A DNA stretch of 40,427 nt from JBHICC01 sp046759385 (lineage in GTDB: Bacteria > Pseudomonadota > Gammaproteobacteria > Acidiferrobacterales > SPGG2), in the NCBI GenBank assembly GCA_046759385.1, contig JBHICC010000024.1, positions 1-40,427 of the forward strand, given 5' to 3'. The translations under genes and the position numbers were made by a program. How positions within the stretch are numbered: position 1 is the first letter of the stretch; each line of letters starts with the position of its first letter. Positions 30,226-38,412 of this stretch are shown in pieces. The notes beneath the pieces are model-generated. The model worked only from the letters and a program-made list of their open reading frames with translations, made no database searches and had not been told where the DNA came from.

Positions 30226-30777
30226 ATGGCGACCATTATTGGTGTCTCGGGAAGTGTGCGAAGCGGTTCCATGAATGCCGCGTTGCTAGATGCGGCGGCG
30301 GCGCTTGCGCCGAACGGATGTACCGTTGACATCGCTTCGATTGCGGACATTCCGCTTTACAACGGCGATCTCGAGGCAAACGAGGGCATTCCGAGATCGG
30401 TAACGCAACTTAAGGATACAATCGCTAACGGCAATGGGCTGTTACTCTCGACACCAGAGTACAACAACTCCGTTCCGGGTGTGTTGAAGAACGCAGTTGA
30501 TTGGCTCAGCCGCCCACCAGCGGACATTCCGCGCGTCTTCGGCAAGCGACCGATTGGCATCATTGGCACCAGCCCGGGTGGGATGGGCACGCGAATGGCG
30601 CAAACGGCGTGGCTACCCGTGTTTAGGGCGCTGGGATCACAGGTATGGTTTGGCAGCGCCTTGTACGTCGGTGGCGCTTCCAAAGTCTTTGATGCCTCAG
30701 GAAAGATTATCGATGACGACGTTAGAAATCGGCTTGTAAAGTATATGAAGGGATTTGCCGAGTTTATTGCCCGCTAA
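30226..30777 (+). CDS. NADPH-dependent FMN reductase family protein
   Basis: A 183-residue flavodoxin-fold reductase. The FMN phosphate loop is GVSGSVRSGSMNAALL (about residues 5-20), the family core is TPEYNNSVPGVLKNAVDWLS (about 76-95), and GTSPGGMGTRMAQ (about 113-125) is the third flavin loop. Relatives reduce quinones, chromate, azo compounds or FMN; it is shorter than ArsH and lacks its N-terminal extension. A GAAGGAGC site precedes the ATG. The stop overlaps that of the convergent NTPase gene by 4 bp. Confidence 0.93.
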   Translation: MATIIGVSGSVRSGSMNAALLDAAAALAPNGCTVDIASIADIPLYNGDLEANEGIPRSVTQLKDTIANGNGLLLSTPEYNNSVPGVLKNAVDWLSRPPADIPRVFGKRPIGIIGTSPGGMGTRMAQTAWLPVFRALGSQVWFGSALYVGGASKVFDASGKIIDDDVRNRLVKYMKGFAEFIAR

Positions 30778-31307
30778 CCTTGCAGCAGATCAAGCCAGGT
30801 AACAACCTTCGTGGGCAGATCGTCTCGATTTGCCGAGGTCACTCGCCATAGCTCCGCATCCTGCCTGCGCTTTACATCAGCAATTAGCCCGCTCCCCTTC
30901 GCCGCAACCGTGGCGACGACCGGTTTGCCGCTACCGAAAAGTACTCGCATGCTTTTGACAAACGACACAGACAAGCACTCCATCTTTCCGATTTCGTCAA
31001 TGACGTAGATATCCTTGTCGGTATCGGGCCCCAGCACGCGTGTTGCGACATCGTCGATGCTAGATACGTCCACGCCATATCTGCCCACCCGCTGCGCGTT
31101 GGGATAATCGATGTGTGCCATCACAATCTCTTCGCCATCAAACGTCGCGAGACGGAAGCCCTGGCGCGTTCCACCGCCACGTATTTCCTCCGTGTAAAAT
31201 CCGCCGAGCTGTCGACCGGATAGACGCTCGGCCACACGCCGAATCACAGTCGTTTTGCCCACGCCGGGCGCACCGGTTAACAGCAGTATGTGTTTGTGCT
31301 GTTGCAT
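30774..31307 (-). CDS. THEP1-like nucleoside-triphosphatase (NTPase_1 family)
   Basis: A 177-residue P-loop NTPase. Walker A is GAPGVGKTT (12-20); Walker B with the family trait is DIYVIDEIGKMECLS (about 97-111). The block GGFYTEEIRGGGTRQGFRLA (about 35-54) is typical of THEP1/NTPCR proteins, which hydrolyse NTPs slowly and whose cellular role is unclear. It lies 18 bp after the DUF6231-like gene on the same strand, probably as a pair. ATG 31307 is the natural start, directly before the P-loop strand. Confidence 0.92.
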   Translation of the reverse strand: MQQHKHILLLTGAPGVGKTTVIRRVAERLSGRQLGGFYTEEIRGGGTRQGFRLATFDGEEIVMAHIDYPNAQRVGRYGVDVSSIDDVATRVLGPDTDKDIYVIDEIGKMECLSVSFVKSMRVLFGSGKPVVATVAAKGSGLIADVKRRQDAELWRVTSANRDDLPTKVVTWLDLLQG

Positions 31308-31325
31308 TGCTCAGGTGGTCGCGGA

Positions 31326-31850
31326 TCACCATCGCTCCTTATCCCATCGCTCAGGATTAGCCCAATAGCGTGCGCTTAACCAATCAGGAGTGTCCTTGTA
31401 ATCTGCGATATCGAATCCGTACATTTGTAGACGCTTGTCGCCTCGCTCGTAGGTCGTAGCGAGCCGCATTCCATATCCGATCAAATCGGCCATTTCCCAC
31501 GTGCTTGTTAGCCCTTCGTGCTTCGGACCCATGGGAAGCACCACAAACAAGCACTTGGTGTGCACGTCCCGCAGGCGTGCGATGAGTTGGCCAGCGTCGC
31601 CCTTATCCATGTGTTCAAGAACATTTGCCACGAAACCGAGATCGTACCGTCCAAGTTCCCGAGGTTCCGTCGTGATATCCTTAGCGGCTAAATAGTCGAT
31701 ACGGCATTCAGGGTACTCGTTACTGTAAGCTGCGAATAGTCCTTCAACTTTTGGATCAATGACCAAGATCGACCTTGGTTTCAACGAGTTTACGAGCTTT
31801 GAGATATCCGCCGCGTATGGCGCCTGCATAGCTAGGGCCCAAGCGAACAA
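31326..31850 (-). CDS. DUF6231-like protein with methyltransferase-type fold
   Basis: A 174-residue protein that resembles a reduced SAM-methyltransferase fold: a first strand PRSILVIDP (about 26-34), a later YDLGFVANVLEHMDKGDA (about 69-86) like motif 4-5 of methyltransferases, and CLFVVLPMG. The glycine-rich motif I is missing, so SAM binding is doubtful. It ends with ANPERWDKERW, as in the DUF6231 family found in gammaproteobacteria. The start at 31850 may be too far upstream; M8 at 31829 is an alternative. It is upstream of the THEP1-like gene by 18 bp. Confidence 0.75.
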   Translation of the reverse strand: MFAWALAMQAPYAADISKLVNSLKPRSILVIDPKVEGLFAAYSNEYPECRIDYLAAKDITTEPRELGRYDLGFVANVLEHMDKGDAGQLIARLRDVHTKCLFVVLPMGPKHEGLTSTWEMADLIGYGMRLATTYERGDKRLQMYGFDIADYKDTPDWLSARYWANPERWDKERW

Positions 31851-31916
31851 GAAGAAGATGCGCGCGCGAGCAAGCCGCCTACACCACGCGCAGGGTCAAA
31901 CGGTAATGCGATAAAC

Positions 31917-32534
31917 TCACGATGCGGCATCGCGTAATGCTAGATAGTCTGTCGCGAGCACACTTGCTTCGTGGGGCGCACTGAATGTGGCGTACAGACG
32001 ACCTTCAGGATCAACGAGCAGAACCGCCGCCGAATGGTCAACCAAGTAGTTATCACCTTCGCCATGAATGAAATAAATGATACCCAGCGCTTGGGCCAAG
32101 CGTTTTAGTTCTGCCGCATTGCCTGTCACACCCACAAACTCCTTGTGAAAATGCTGGACATAGCGTTTCAGCAACGCTGGTGTGTCGCGTTTGGGATCAA
32201 CCGACACGAAAACGACCTGGGTGTCTTGCTCGTAGGGCGTACCTTTCAGCTGTTGGAAAAGGTCCTTCATCTCGCTCAAGGTGAGTGGGCAGATATCAGG
32301 ACAGTTTGTATAGCCAAAGAACAGCAACGTCCACCGACCCCGCAATTGATCTCGCGTAAATACCCGGCTCCCGGCAGACTCGAGCTTGAAGTCCGGCAGC
32401 GGTGTGCCTCGGTCTCCTAACAAGGTAGCACGCTGCAGCACGACATTCGGCGTCGACTGTTGCAGCAGATAACCACCGCCCAGGCCTAAACCGAAAGCAG
32501 CAACACCGATAACAGCGAGCAACGCGAGACGCAT
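31917..32534 (-). CDS. SCO1/SenC-type copper chaperone
   Basis: A 205-residue membrane-anchored thioredoxin-fold protein that helps insert copper into the CuA site of cytochrome oxidase. One N-terminal helix (about residues 3-25) anchors it. The copper site is Cys78 and Cys82 in CPDIC plus His167 in YLVDHSAAV. The blocks LFFGYTNCPD and VFVSVDPKRDTP are classic. No cytochrome oxidase gene is in the window. The gene is divergent from the sirtuin gene with 92 bp between the starts. Confidence 0.94.
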   Translation of the reverse strand: MRLALLAVIGVAAFGLGLGGGYLLQQSTPNVVLQRATLLGDRGTPLPDFKLESAGSRVFTRDQLRGRWTLLFFGYTNCPDICPLTLSEMKDLFQQLKGTPYEQDTQVVFVSVDPKRDTPALLKRYVQHFHKEFVGVTGNAAELKRLAQALGIIYFIHGEGDNYLVDHSAAVLLVDPEGRLYATFSAPHEASVLATDYLALRDAAS

Positions 32535-32626
32535 AGCGGACGCATTATAGCCGTCGACCGTCTTTGCTGCGACCGGGCGTATCGCAGGATGGCCACTCCC
32601 CTCCTGCTTCGCATAAGATTGCGACT

Positions 32627-33349
32627 ATGGTTGACATTGAGCGAGTTCAAGCGTGGTTGCGCGAAACGCAGCGTGTAACAGTCTTAACGGGAGCCGGCAT
32701 CTCCGCGGAAAGTGGGGTCCCGGTGTTTCGCGGGCCGGGTGGACTATGGCGGCAGTACCGGCCCGAGGATCTTGCGACCTTGGACGCGTTCGCGCGAGAT
32801 CCTAATCTCGTTTGGGAATGGTATGACTGGCGCCGCTCGCGCGTGGCCGAAGCTAAGCCGAACGCTGGTCATTACGCGCTCGTACGACTCGAGCGCACAA
32901 TGCCGCACTTTACGTTGATCACGCAGAATGTTGACGGTTTACACGATGAAGCAGGCTCAAAGAACACACTTAAGCTCCACGGTGACCTATGGTGGGTGCG
33001 GTGCACGAGTTGCGGCGAGGAGAGCCGGAACACCGAGGTCCCGCTTAGCACGTTGCCGCCGCGCTGCGCGTGCGGCGCGTTACTGCGACCAGCCGTGGTC
33101 TGGTTCGGCGAAGCATTACCTGTTGACACGCTTCAGCAAGCCGCTGAAGCATCTGCCCAAGCGGAGCTTTTCTTCGTAATAGGTACCTCAGCGCTGGTGC
33201 AACCAGCCGCCAGCTTACCTTTCGCCGCGCAGCAACACGGTGCGCGCGTGATCGAGATCAATCCAGAGGAAACCGCGCTTACACCCTACGCCGACGTTAG
33301 CTTTCTCGCACCCGCGGGTGAGTTGTTACCTCGACTCTTACCGCCGTGA
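32627..33349 (+). CDS. cobB: Sirtuin NAD-dependent protein deacylase CobB
   Basis: A 240-residue class III sirtuin that removes acyl groups from lysines using NAD. NAD-binding GAGISAESGVPVFRG (about 22-36), TQNVDGLHDEAG (about 99-110), the catalytic histidine His118 in KLHGDL, and the zinc cysteines Cys126, Cys129, Cys147 and Cys149 are all present. Tyr66 and Arg69 (WYDWRR) form the YxxR signature for succinyl or malonyl removal. ATG 32627 starts the conserved domain; the longer frame from 32564 is not supported. The end lies 10 bp from the convergent egtB. CobB is known to activate acetyl-CoA synthetase by deacetylation, and an acs gene lies 2 kb away. Confidence 0.93.
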   Translation: MVDIERVQAWLRETQRVTVLTGAGISAESGVPVFRGPGGLWRQYRPEDLATLDAFARDPNLVWEWYDWRRSRVAEAKPNAGHYALVRLERTMPHFTLITQNVDGLHDEAGSKNTLKLHGDLWWVRCTSCGEESRNTEVPLSTLPPRCACGALLRPAVVWFGEALPVDTLQQAAEASAQAELFFVIGTSALVQPAASLPFAAQQHGARVIEINPEETALTPYADVSFLAPAGELLPRLLPP

Positions 33350-33359
33350 AGCCATAACG

Positions 33360-34655
33360 CTAGATGTCGCGGGCGAGACGCACACCGCTGAACTGCCAGC
33401 GTTGGTCGGGGTAAAAGAAGTTACGATAGGTGGGTCGGATATGGGATTGTGGCGTGGCACACGAACCGCCGCGCAAAACATACTGATTGCACATGAACTT
33501 ACCGTTGTACTCACCGATGGCACCCGACGGTGGCTGATAGCCTGGATACGGCGAGTAGTCACTACGACTCCACTCCCAAACGTCCCCGTATAGCTGCTCT
33601 AGTTCGTTATTATTAGTCGGATGGCCACTGACCGTTGGATGAAACCGTCCGCTTTCGACAAAGTTTCCGGCAATCTTTTGCGTATCTAACGCAATTTCAA
33701 GCTCATCCTCAGTCGGCAGGCGTGCGCCCGCCCAACGCGCGTACGCGTCCGCCTCGAAGTAGCTGAGGTGGCACACCGGCTCGGCCTCGTCAAGGTTACA
33801 CATCCCGGCCAACGTAAACATAACCCAACGATCATCTTCCTTTTCCCAATAAAGCGGCGCTGACCAACCTTCTGCCACCACCGCGTTCCAGCCGTCGGAT
33901 AGCCACAACTCAGGGCGCTCATAGCCGCGGTTCTCAATGAATTGCAGGTACTCGCCGTTGGTCACCGGCCGCGATGCGAGCTCATACGGTGGCATAAAAA
34001 CGCGATGTCTCGGCATCTCGTTGTCATAGGCGAACCCTTCTCCCTGGTGCCCGATCTCACGCAAGCCGCTGTCAAAGCCGGCCCAAGTGAGCGCGGGCAT
34101 CTTGCCCTTTGTGCTCAAGGCACGGTTCCGATACGCAGGACGCAAGGGATTGCAGGAAAATACATGCTTGATATCGGTGACAATGAGTTCTTGGTGCTGC
34201 TGCTCGTGGTTCAAACCAAGCTCAATGAGTGGTGCTATCATTCTCAGTTCGTCGCTGTGTGCACTCTCAAACATCTCTGCCATGTGCTCGTCAACATAGG
34301 CGCGATAACGGTAGATGTCGGCAACTGTCGGGCGTGACAGCAAACCTCGCCTAGGCCGACAATGGCGCGCACCGACCTGTACATAGTATGAGTTAAAAAG
34401 AAAATCGTAGCGCGGGTGGAACTCTCGATAACCTGGTTTGCGCGGTTTCAGAATAAACGTTTCGAAGAACCAGGTCGTGTGAGCCAAGTGCCATTTTGAG
34501 GGACTAACATCGGCCATCGACTGGATAACATAGTCCTCGGTTGTCAATGGCTCGCATAGCTCCTCGGTAACCTCCCGTACATCCTGAAAGCGTCTTACTA
34601 ACGGGATTGTCGCTTGCACATGATCGGCGACTGCGCTTGCAGCTTTAGTCGGCAT
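33360..34655 (-). CDS. egtB: Ergothioneine-type sulfoxide synthase EgtB
   Basis: A 431-residue non-heme iron enzyme that joins hercynine and a thiol (gamma-glutamylcysteine or cysteine) into a sulfoxide. The N-terminal DinB-like domain holds the iron histidines: the region KWHLAHTTWFFE (His56/His59) and NHEQQHQEL (His150, His154). The C-terminal formylglycine-enzyme-like domain has NEMPRHRVFMPPYELASRPV (about 211-230), ARLPTEDELEIAL, and YGDVWEWSRSDYSPYPGY, ending in YRNFFYPDQRWQFSGVRLA. An AGGGAGAG site precedes ATG 34655. The usual partner egtD is not next to it, so hercynine must be made elsewhere. OvoA is excluded because there is no C-terminal methyltransferase domain; SenA is a weaker alternative. 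Confidence 0.9.
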   Translation of the reverse strand: MPTKAASAVADHVQATIPLVRRFQDVREVTEELCEPLTTEDYVIQSMADVSPSKWHLAHTTWFFETFILKPRKPGYREFHPRYDFLFNSYYVQVGARHCRPRRGLLSRPTVADIYRYRAYVDEHMAEMFESAHSDELRMIAPLIELGLNHEQQHQELIVTDIKHVFSCNPLRPAYRNRALSTKGKMPALTWAGFDSGLREIGHQGEGFAYDNEMPRHRVFMPPYELASRPVTNGEYLQFIENRGYERPELWLSDGWNAVVAEGWSAPLYWEKEDDRWVMFTLAGMCNLDEAEPVCHLSYFEADAYARWAGARLPTEDELEIALDTQKIAGNFVESGRFHPTVSGHPTNNNELEQLYGDVWEWSRSDYSPYPGYQPPSGAIGEYNGKFMCNQYVLRGGSCATPQSHIRPTYRNFFYPDQRWQFSGVRLARDI

Positions 34656-34714
34656 GGTCTCTCCCTAGGAAAGTGTGTTTGATAGGTGAGGGATAAATAG
34701 AGATCGGTGTGAGA

Positions 34715-34730
34715 GTTACGCGCGCGTAAC
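34715..34730. promoter_or_regulatory. 16-bp perfect palindrome in the egtB leader
   Basis: GTTACGCGCGCGTAAC lies 60 bases upstream of the egtB start on the minus strand, downstream of TATA-rich sequence at about 34750-34758 that could be a promoter. It could be an operator or an RNA hairpin; no T-run follows, so a terminator is not supported. Confidence 0.4.
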
Positions 34731-34773
34731 GTGTCGGTCTCCGAGCAGGCTTATACTATATTAGCACATCCGC

Positions 34774-35040
34774 TTAGCGTTCGAACATTGTCAGCTCCCA
34801 GGTGCTCATTTCCACGTCGTAGCGAAGGATGTACACACTGGTATCATCGCCTTTGACCTTGAAATAGCGGTAATCCGGCGCAAGCCATCGATCAACGATC
34901 TCGATCACAGCCACTTCACGCTCACCCACGAAGAAGCTTCGTGGTTCTTCGTCGCCGCGATGGCCAGCATGGCACTGGACGCGGATATACAGATCGGCTT
35001 TGGCCACCACTTCATCGCACCATGTCGTATGCACACCCAT
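34774..35040 (-). CDS. Small conserved-type protein, unknown
   Basis: An 88-residue soluble protein, probably beta-rich. The C-terminal half reads VIEIVDRWLAPDYRYFKVKG, then DTSVYILRYDVEMSTWELTM, a pattern of alternating aromatic strands seen in short unannotated proteobacterial proteins. The N-terminal half has DLYIRVQCHAGHRGDEEPRS, where Cys and His could bind metal. ATG 35040 has only a weak ribosome site. A strong terminator lies 26 bases upstream on the same strand, so it needs its own start or read-through. Function unknown. Confidence 0.65.
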   Translation of the reverse strand: MGVHTTWCDEVVAKADLYIRVQCHAGHRGDEEPRSFFVGEREVAVIEIVDRWLAPDYRYFKVKGDDTSVYILRYDVEMSTWELTMFER

Positions 35041-35065
35041 ATTTTACACACCGAGCTGTACGCAA

Positions 35066-35091
35066 TAAAAAACCGGCCGCAAAACGGCCGG
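35066..35091 (-). terminator. Rho-independent terminator after acs
   Basis: On the minus strand CCGGCCG (35091-35085), a TTTTG loop and CGGCCGG (35079-35073) form a 7-bp GC stem followed by a T-run (35072-35067). It lies about 115 bases past the acs stop. Confidence 0.88.
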
Positions 35092-35133
35092 CACAGCGAA
35101 TAAGGCGCAACAGCGCGATTCCCGCGCGTTTGA

Positions 35134-35229
35134 CTACGCAGTTTCCATCTTCTTGATCTGTTTCGCCACGCCCAGATTGATCCAGCTGGCGTTACGCCAA
35201 TCGCCGCTAACGCGATACTCGGTTTTCAA
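35134..35229 (-). CDS. Possible 31-residue ORF overlapping the acs 3' end
   Basis: A frame starting at TTG 35229 inside the last codons of acs reads MKTEYRVSGDWRNASWINLG and then VAKQIKKMETA before a stop. The amino-acid pattern looks protein-like and it ends before the acs terminator. It may be a small protein or the tail of a decayed gene; there is no clear ribosome site. Confidence 0.25.
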   Translation of the reverse strand: MKTEYRVSGDWRNASWINLGVAKQIKKMETA

Positions 35230-37147
35230 TGAGGTTCGGTATAACGGCCTGATCGGCAAGCGTTGTGGTGTCGCCAAGATTGTCTAGCTCGCCTTCGGCG
35301 ATCTTTCGCAGGATCCGCCGCATGATCTTGCCGGAACGTGTCTTCGGCAGGCCTGGCGCGAACTGGATTGCGTCCGGCGTGGCAATCGGTCCTATCTCCT
35401 TGCGTACCTGTTGTACAAGGTCTTTGCGAAGCTCCTCCGTGGGCTCTATGCCCGTCATCAAGGTCACGTAAGCGTAGATACCTTGGCCCTTAATCTCATG
35501 CGGAAAACCGACCACGGCTGCCTCGGCCACCGCCTCGTGCAGCACGAGCGCGCTTTCAACCTCCGCGGTACCGAGTCGGTGTCCCGAAATGTTCATCACA
35601 TCGTCGACACGGCCTGTGATCCAGTAGAAGCCATCCTCGTCGCGCCGCGATCCATCGCCGGTGAAATAGTAATTCGGGGCGACCTTGAAGTAGGTGTCAA
35701 CAAAGCGTTCGTGGTCTCCCCAGACCGTACGCATAAGCCCCGGCCAGGGGCGTTTGATCACCAGGCTTCCTGAGCCGGCGCCGTCCAGTTCCTTGCCGTC
35801 GGCATCGAGAATCGCTGGCTCTATCCCGAAGAAGGGTCGCGTAGCGGAACCTGGTTTGAGCTTGGTGGCGCCGGGAAGCGGCGTGATCAAGATTCCGCCG
35901 GTCTCTGTTTGCCACCAGGTGTCGACGATTGGGCGCTTTGCGTCACCGACGATGTGGTAGTACCACTCCCAGGCCTCGGGATTAATCGGTTCGCCGACTG
36001 TACCGAGCAGCTTCAAGCTTGCACGGCTGGTCTTCTTCACCGGATCGTCGCCTTGGCCCATCAAGGCGCGGATTGCCGTCGGCGCTGTGTAGAAGATATT
36101 TATCTTGTACTTATCGACAATCTCCCAAAAACGCGAGGGCGTGGGATAAACAGGAAGCCCCTCGTACATGCAGGTGGTCGCACCGTTGGCGAGCGGCCCA
36201 TATACGATGTAGGAGTGCCCGGTGACCCAGCCGACGTCGGCCGTACACCAATAAATGTCCCCATCCTTGTAGTCGAATATCAGCTTATGGGTCATCGCCG
36301 TGTAGAGGATGAACCCACCGGCGGTGTGCACGGCCCCTTTCGGCTTGCCGGTCGATCCGGACGTGTAAAGGATAAAAAGCGGATCCTCGGCATCCATCTC
36401 TTCCGGCGGACAGTCGGGCGAGGCACCGGCAATCAGGTCCTCATACCAGACGTCCCGGCCGTCTTTCCAGCCGATATCGCCACCGGTGCGCTTTACGACG
36501 ACGCAAGTGTGTACGTTCGGGCACGACTTCAGCGCCTCGTCGGCGTTTTTCTTCAATGGCACCGGCTTGCCGCCGCGCGGACCTTCGTCCGCCGTAATCA
36601 AGGTCTGACAGTCTGAGTCCAGAATGCGGTCCTTTAACGACTCGGGCGAAAAGCCACCGAACACCACCGAATGGATCGCTCCGATGCGTGCGCATGCCAA
36701 CATCGCTATCGGAATCTGCGGGATCATCGGCAGGTAGATGCACACCCGATCGCCACGCTTCACGCCGCGCGACTTGAGCGCATTGGCGAACTTCGAGACT
36801 TCCTCGTGCAACTCGCGATAGGTGATCTTTCTATCGAGGCCTGGCTCGTCGCCTTCCCAGATGATTGCGATCTGGTCGGCGCGCTTATCGAGGTGGCGGT
36901 CAACGCAATTGTAACAGGCGTTCAGCTTGCCACCCTCGAACCAGCGAATATACACCTCGCCACCAAAGTCCCAATCCTGAACCTTGTTCCATTTCTTGTA
37001 CCAGCTTACGTACTTCTCGGCCTGTTCGGCCCAGAAACCATCCGGATCAGCAATGGAACGGGCATACATTTCTTTGTACTGGTCATCGTTAATGTATGCA
37101 CTCGCGGCGACGTCTTTTGGAACATCGTAGACTTTTTCGTCAGACAT
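35207..37147 (-). CDS. acs: Acetyl-CoA synthetase
   Basis: A 646-residue AMP-forming acetyl-CoA synthetase, which turns acetate, ATP and CoA into acetyl-CoA. Visible features are the N-terminal ACS domain with WYKKWNKVQDWDF, the P-loop LYTSGSTGKPKG (about residues 264-275), the acetate and adenylate region VDTWWQTETGG (about 410-420), YFTGDGSRRDEDGFYWITGR (about 496-515), and the C-terminal lysine loop KTRSGKIMRRILR, whose lysine is inactivated by acetylation and restored by CobB. Length is standard. An AAGGAGGAG site precedes the ATG. It ends in a clear terminator. The partial symporter at the window edge may supply acetate. Confidence 0.95.
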   Translation of the reverse strand: MSDEKVYDVPKDVAASAYINDDQYKEMYARSIADPDGFWAEQAEKYVSWYKKWNKVQDWDFGGEVYIRWFEGGKLNACYNCVDRHLDKRADQIAIIWEGDEPGLDRKITYRELHEEVSKFANALKSRGVKRGDRVCIYLPMIPQIPIAMLACARIGAIHSVVFGGFSPESLKDRILDSDCQTLITADEGPRGGKPVPLKKNADEALKSCPNVHTCVVVKRTGGDIGWKDGRDVWYEDLIAGASPDCPPEEMDAEDPLFILYTSGSTGKPKGAVHTAGGFILYTAMTHKLIFDYKDGDIYWCTADVGWVTGHSYIVYGPLANGATTCMYEGLPVYPTPSRFWEIVDKYKINIFYTAPTAIRALMGQGDDPVKKTSRASLKLLGTVGEPINPEAWEWYYHIVGDAKRPIVDTWWQTETGGILITPLPGATKLKPGSATRPFFGIEPAILDADGKELDGAGSGSLVIKRPWPGLMRTVWGDHERFVDTYFKVAPNYYFTGDGSRRDEDGFYWITGRVDDVMNISGHRLGTAEVESALVLHEAVAEAAVVGFPHEIKGQGIYAYVTLMTGIEPTEELRKDLVQQVRKEIGPIATPDAIQFAPGLPKTRSGKIMRRILRKIAEGELDNLGDTTTLADQAVIPNLIENRVSR

Positions 37148-37221
37148 AGAATCTCCTCCTTCGATGACTCACCCCGGTCAGGAGAGGCGATTGTAAACAC
37201 ACCTGAATAGAAATCGCGGCA

Positions 37222-37235
37222 TTGACTAGAGTCAA
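37222..37235. promoter_or_regulatory. Inverted repeat in the acs upstream region
   Basis: TTGACT-AG-AGTCAA is a perfect 6+2+6 inverted repeat about 80 bases upstream of acs. On the minus strand its TTGACT could be a -35 box, though the matching -10 region is weak. It may be an operator. Confidence 0.3.
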
Positions 37236-37242
37236 GGCTTTG

Positions 37243-37500
37243 CTAGTGCTCGGGGAACCGCCCACCGCCCGAACAGGAGCCGCTGGCGCAACCGAACCGT
37301 CGGTTGACCACGAAAAACGCGGGCACGAGTAATGGAAACAACAAGATCCATAGCCACTGGCCCCCGCCCCGGAAAAGCTCGGGCTCGAGAATCCAAATGA
37401 CGAATGTTTCACCCGCACGATAGAACACCGCGGCAAAGAGCAGATAGATCAGCCACCGGACGACAGGCTTGGATGTGATCGGGCTCAGGTCGACGTTCAC
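37243..37500 (-). CDS. Small two-helix membrane protein, unknown
   Basis: An 85-residue membrane protein starting at GTG 37500, behind a CTGAGGACA site nine bases upstream. Two hydrophobic helices lie at about residues 14-37 and 47-64. The tail NRRFGCASGSCSGGGRF has two cysteines in a CxxxxC arrangement that could bind metal or form a disulfide. It precedes acs in the direction of transcription by about 95 bp and could be cotranscribed with it. I do not recognise a family. Confidence 0.65.
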   Translation of the reverse strand: MNVDLSPITSKPVVRWLIYLLFAAVFYRAGETFVIWILEPELFRGGGQWLWILLFPLLVPAFFVVNRRFGCASGSCSGGGRFPEH

Positions 37501-37868
37501 GTCGATGTCCTCAGGGGCGAAATGATCCTCCTACCGCATGAGCGGTCCAAAGACACTGCAAATTTCAGGCCTGACCTAAGAGGAAAAAAATTCAATCTTT
37601 CTCTATAGTTGCTTGCAACTGCGAATGCCCTCCCTGTGCTTGCGTTACACATCGTAACATAGGCCGCCAAACAATCGCACCATCGCCGCCATCAGCGCGC
37701 CGGTTCCCACTTGCCTTGAAGTGGTCATCTCGACCGATGGGGTATTTACTGGAGGCATGAAATTTTCATGTATGATGAGCTGTCTATATATTCTTGAGTA
37801 GCTATGGGTACCGAACGCGTTCTAGTTATCTCCAACGCTACCGATCCGCGCAAACAAGGCTGGCCACC
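37501..37868. other. Divergent intergenic region of about 370 bases
   Basis: No gene is supported. It holds the ribosome site of the minus-strand membrane protein, an AT-rich stretch, a 15-bp palindrome CATGAAATTTTCATG at 37756-37770, and a TATATATT sequence near 37784-37792 that could be the -10 region of the plus-strand gene. Confidence 0.6.
37756..37770. promoter_or_regulatory. 15-bp palindrome, possible operator
   Basis: CATGAAATTTTCATG is perfect around its central T and lies just upstream of a TATA-rich promoter-like stretch preceding the gene at 37869. Confidence 0.35.
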
Positions 37869-38312
37869 ATGAAGATCCTCAAGGATAAGATGCGGGAGTT
37901 CGAGCGCAAGAAGCACTTCGACGAAGACATTCCGGGCGACGTCGAGGAAGTGTTGGACGTGGCGGCGCATCTAGACATCAGAGAATTTGATGTGTTTCAC
38001 CTAGCGTACAACTGGTGGCACGGTACAAAGCCGACCGACGCGAAGATCGAACCCTTTTTTGTCAGGTACATGTTCGATTCCGTTGTTCCCCATTGGGTAC
38101 GTCAGTTCACGCGTATGGCACTGCAGCTCAAGGCCGAGGGGCGCCTAGACCCGGATGCGTTCGGCGTCCAACGATTGCCGGCTGACGCGCGCATGGTCTC
38201 CCAGGGGATCCGCTACGGTATTATCCTGGTCACCGTGCTGAGCGCATTAGTCATTGTCGCCCACCTTTCCCGTGAGCTGTTCTCCCACTGCATGTTCCCA
38301 CCGTGCTATTGA
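37869..38312 (+). CDS. Unknown protein with C-terminal membrane helix
   Basis: A 147-residue protein. The first 100 residues are soluble, charged and probably helical (LKDKMREFERKKHFDEDIPG and then a segment including DVFHLAYNWWHG). A single hydrophobic helix lies at about residues 117-135 (GIILVTVLSALVIVAHL), with a short tail containing two cysteines (HCMFPPCY). I chose ATG 37869, because the upstream part of the frame (from 37794) is basic and unlike protein. No family is recognised; a tail-anchored inner-membrane protein is the simplest reading. Confidence 0.7.
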   Translation: MKILKDKMREFERKKHFDEDIPGDVEEVLDVAAHLDIREFDVFHLAYNWWHGTKPTDAKIEPFFVRYMFDSVVPHWVRQFTRMALQLKAEGRLDPDAFGVQRLPADARMVSQGIRYGIILVTVLSALVIVAHLSRELFSHCMFPPCY

Positions 38313-38412
38313 AATGAACGGCGGGGAGTCCCTTAAGCCATACTGGCTGCGCGCCGTTTGTCGTGTTCCGGTATATTTGAGCTTTGTGCACTAAAGGCGG
38401 CGGAACGGGCGG

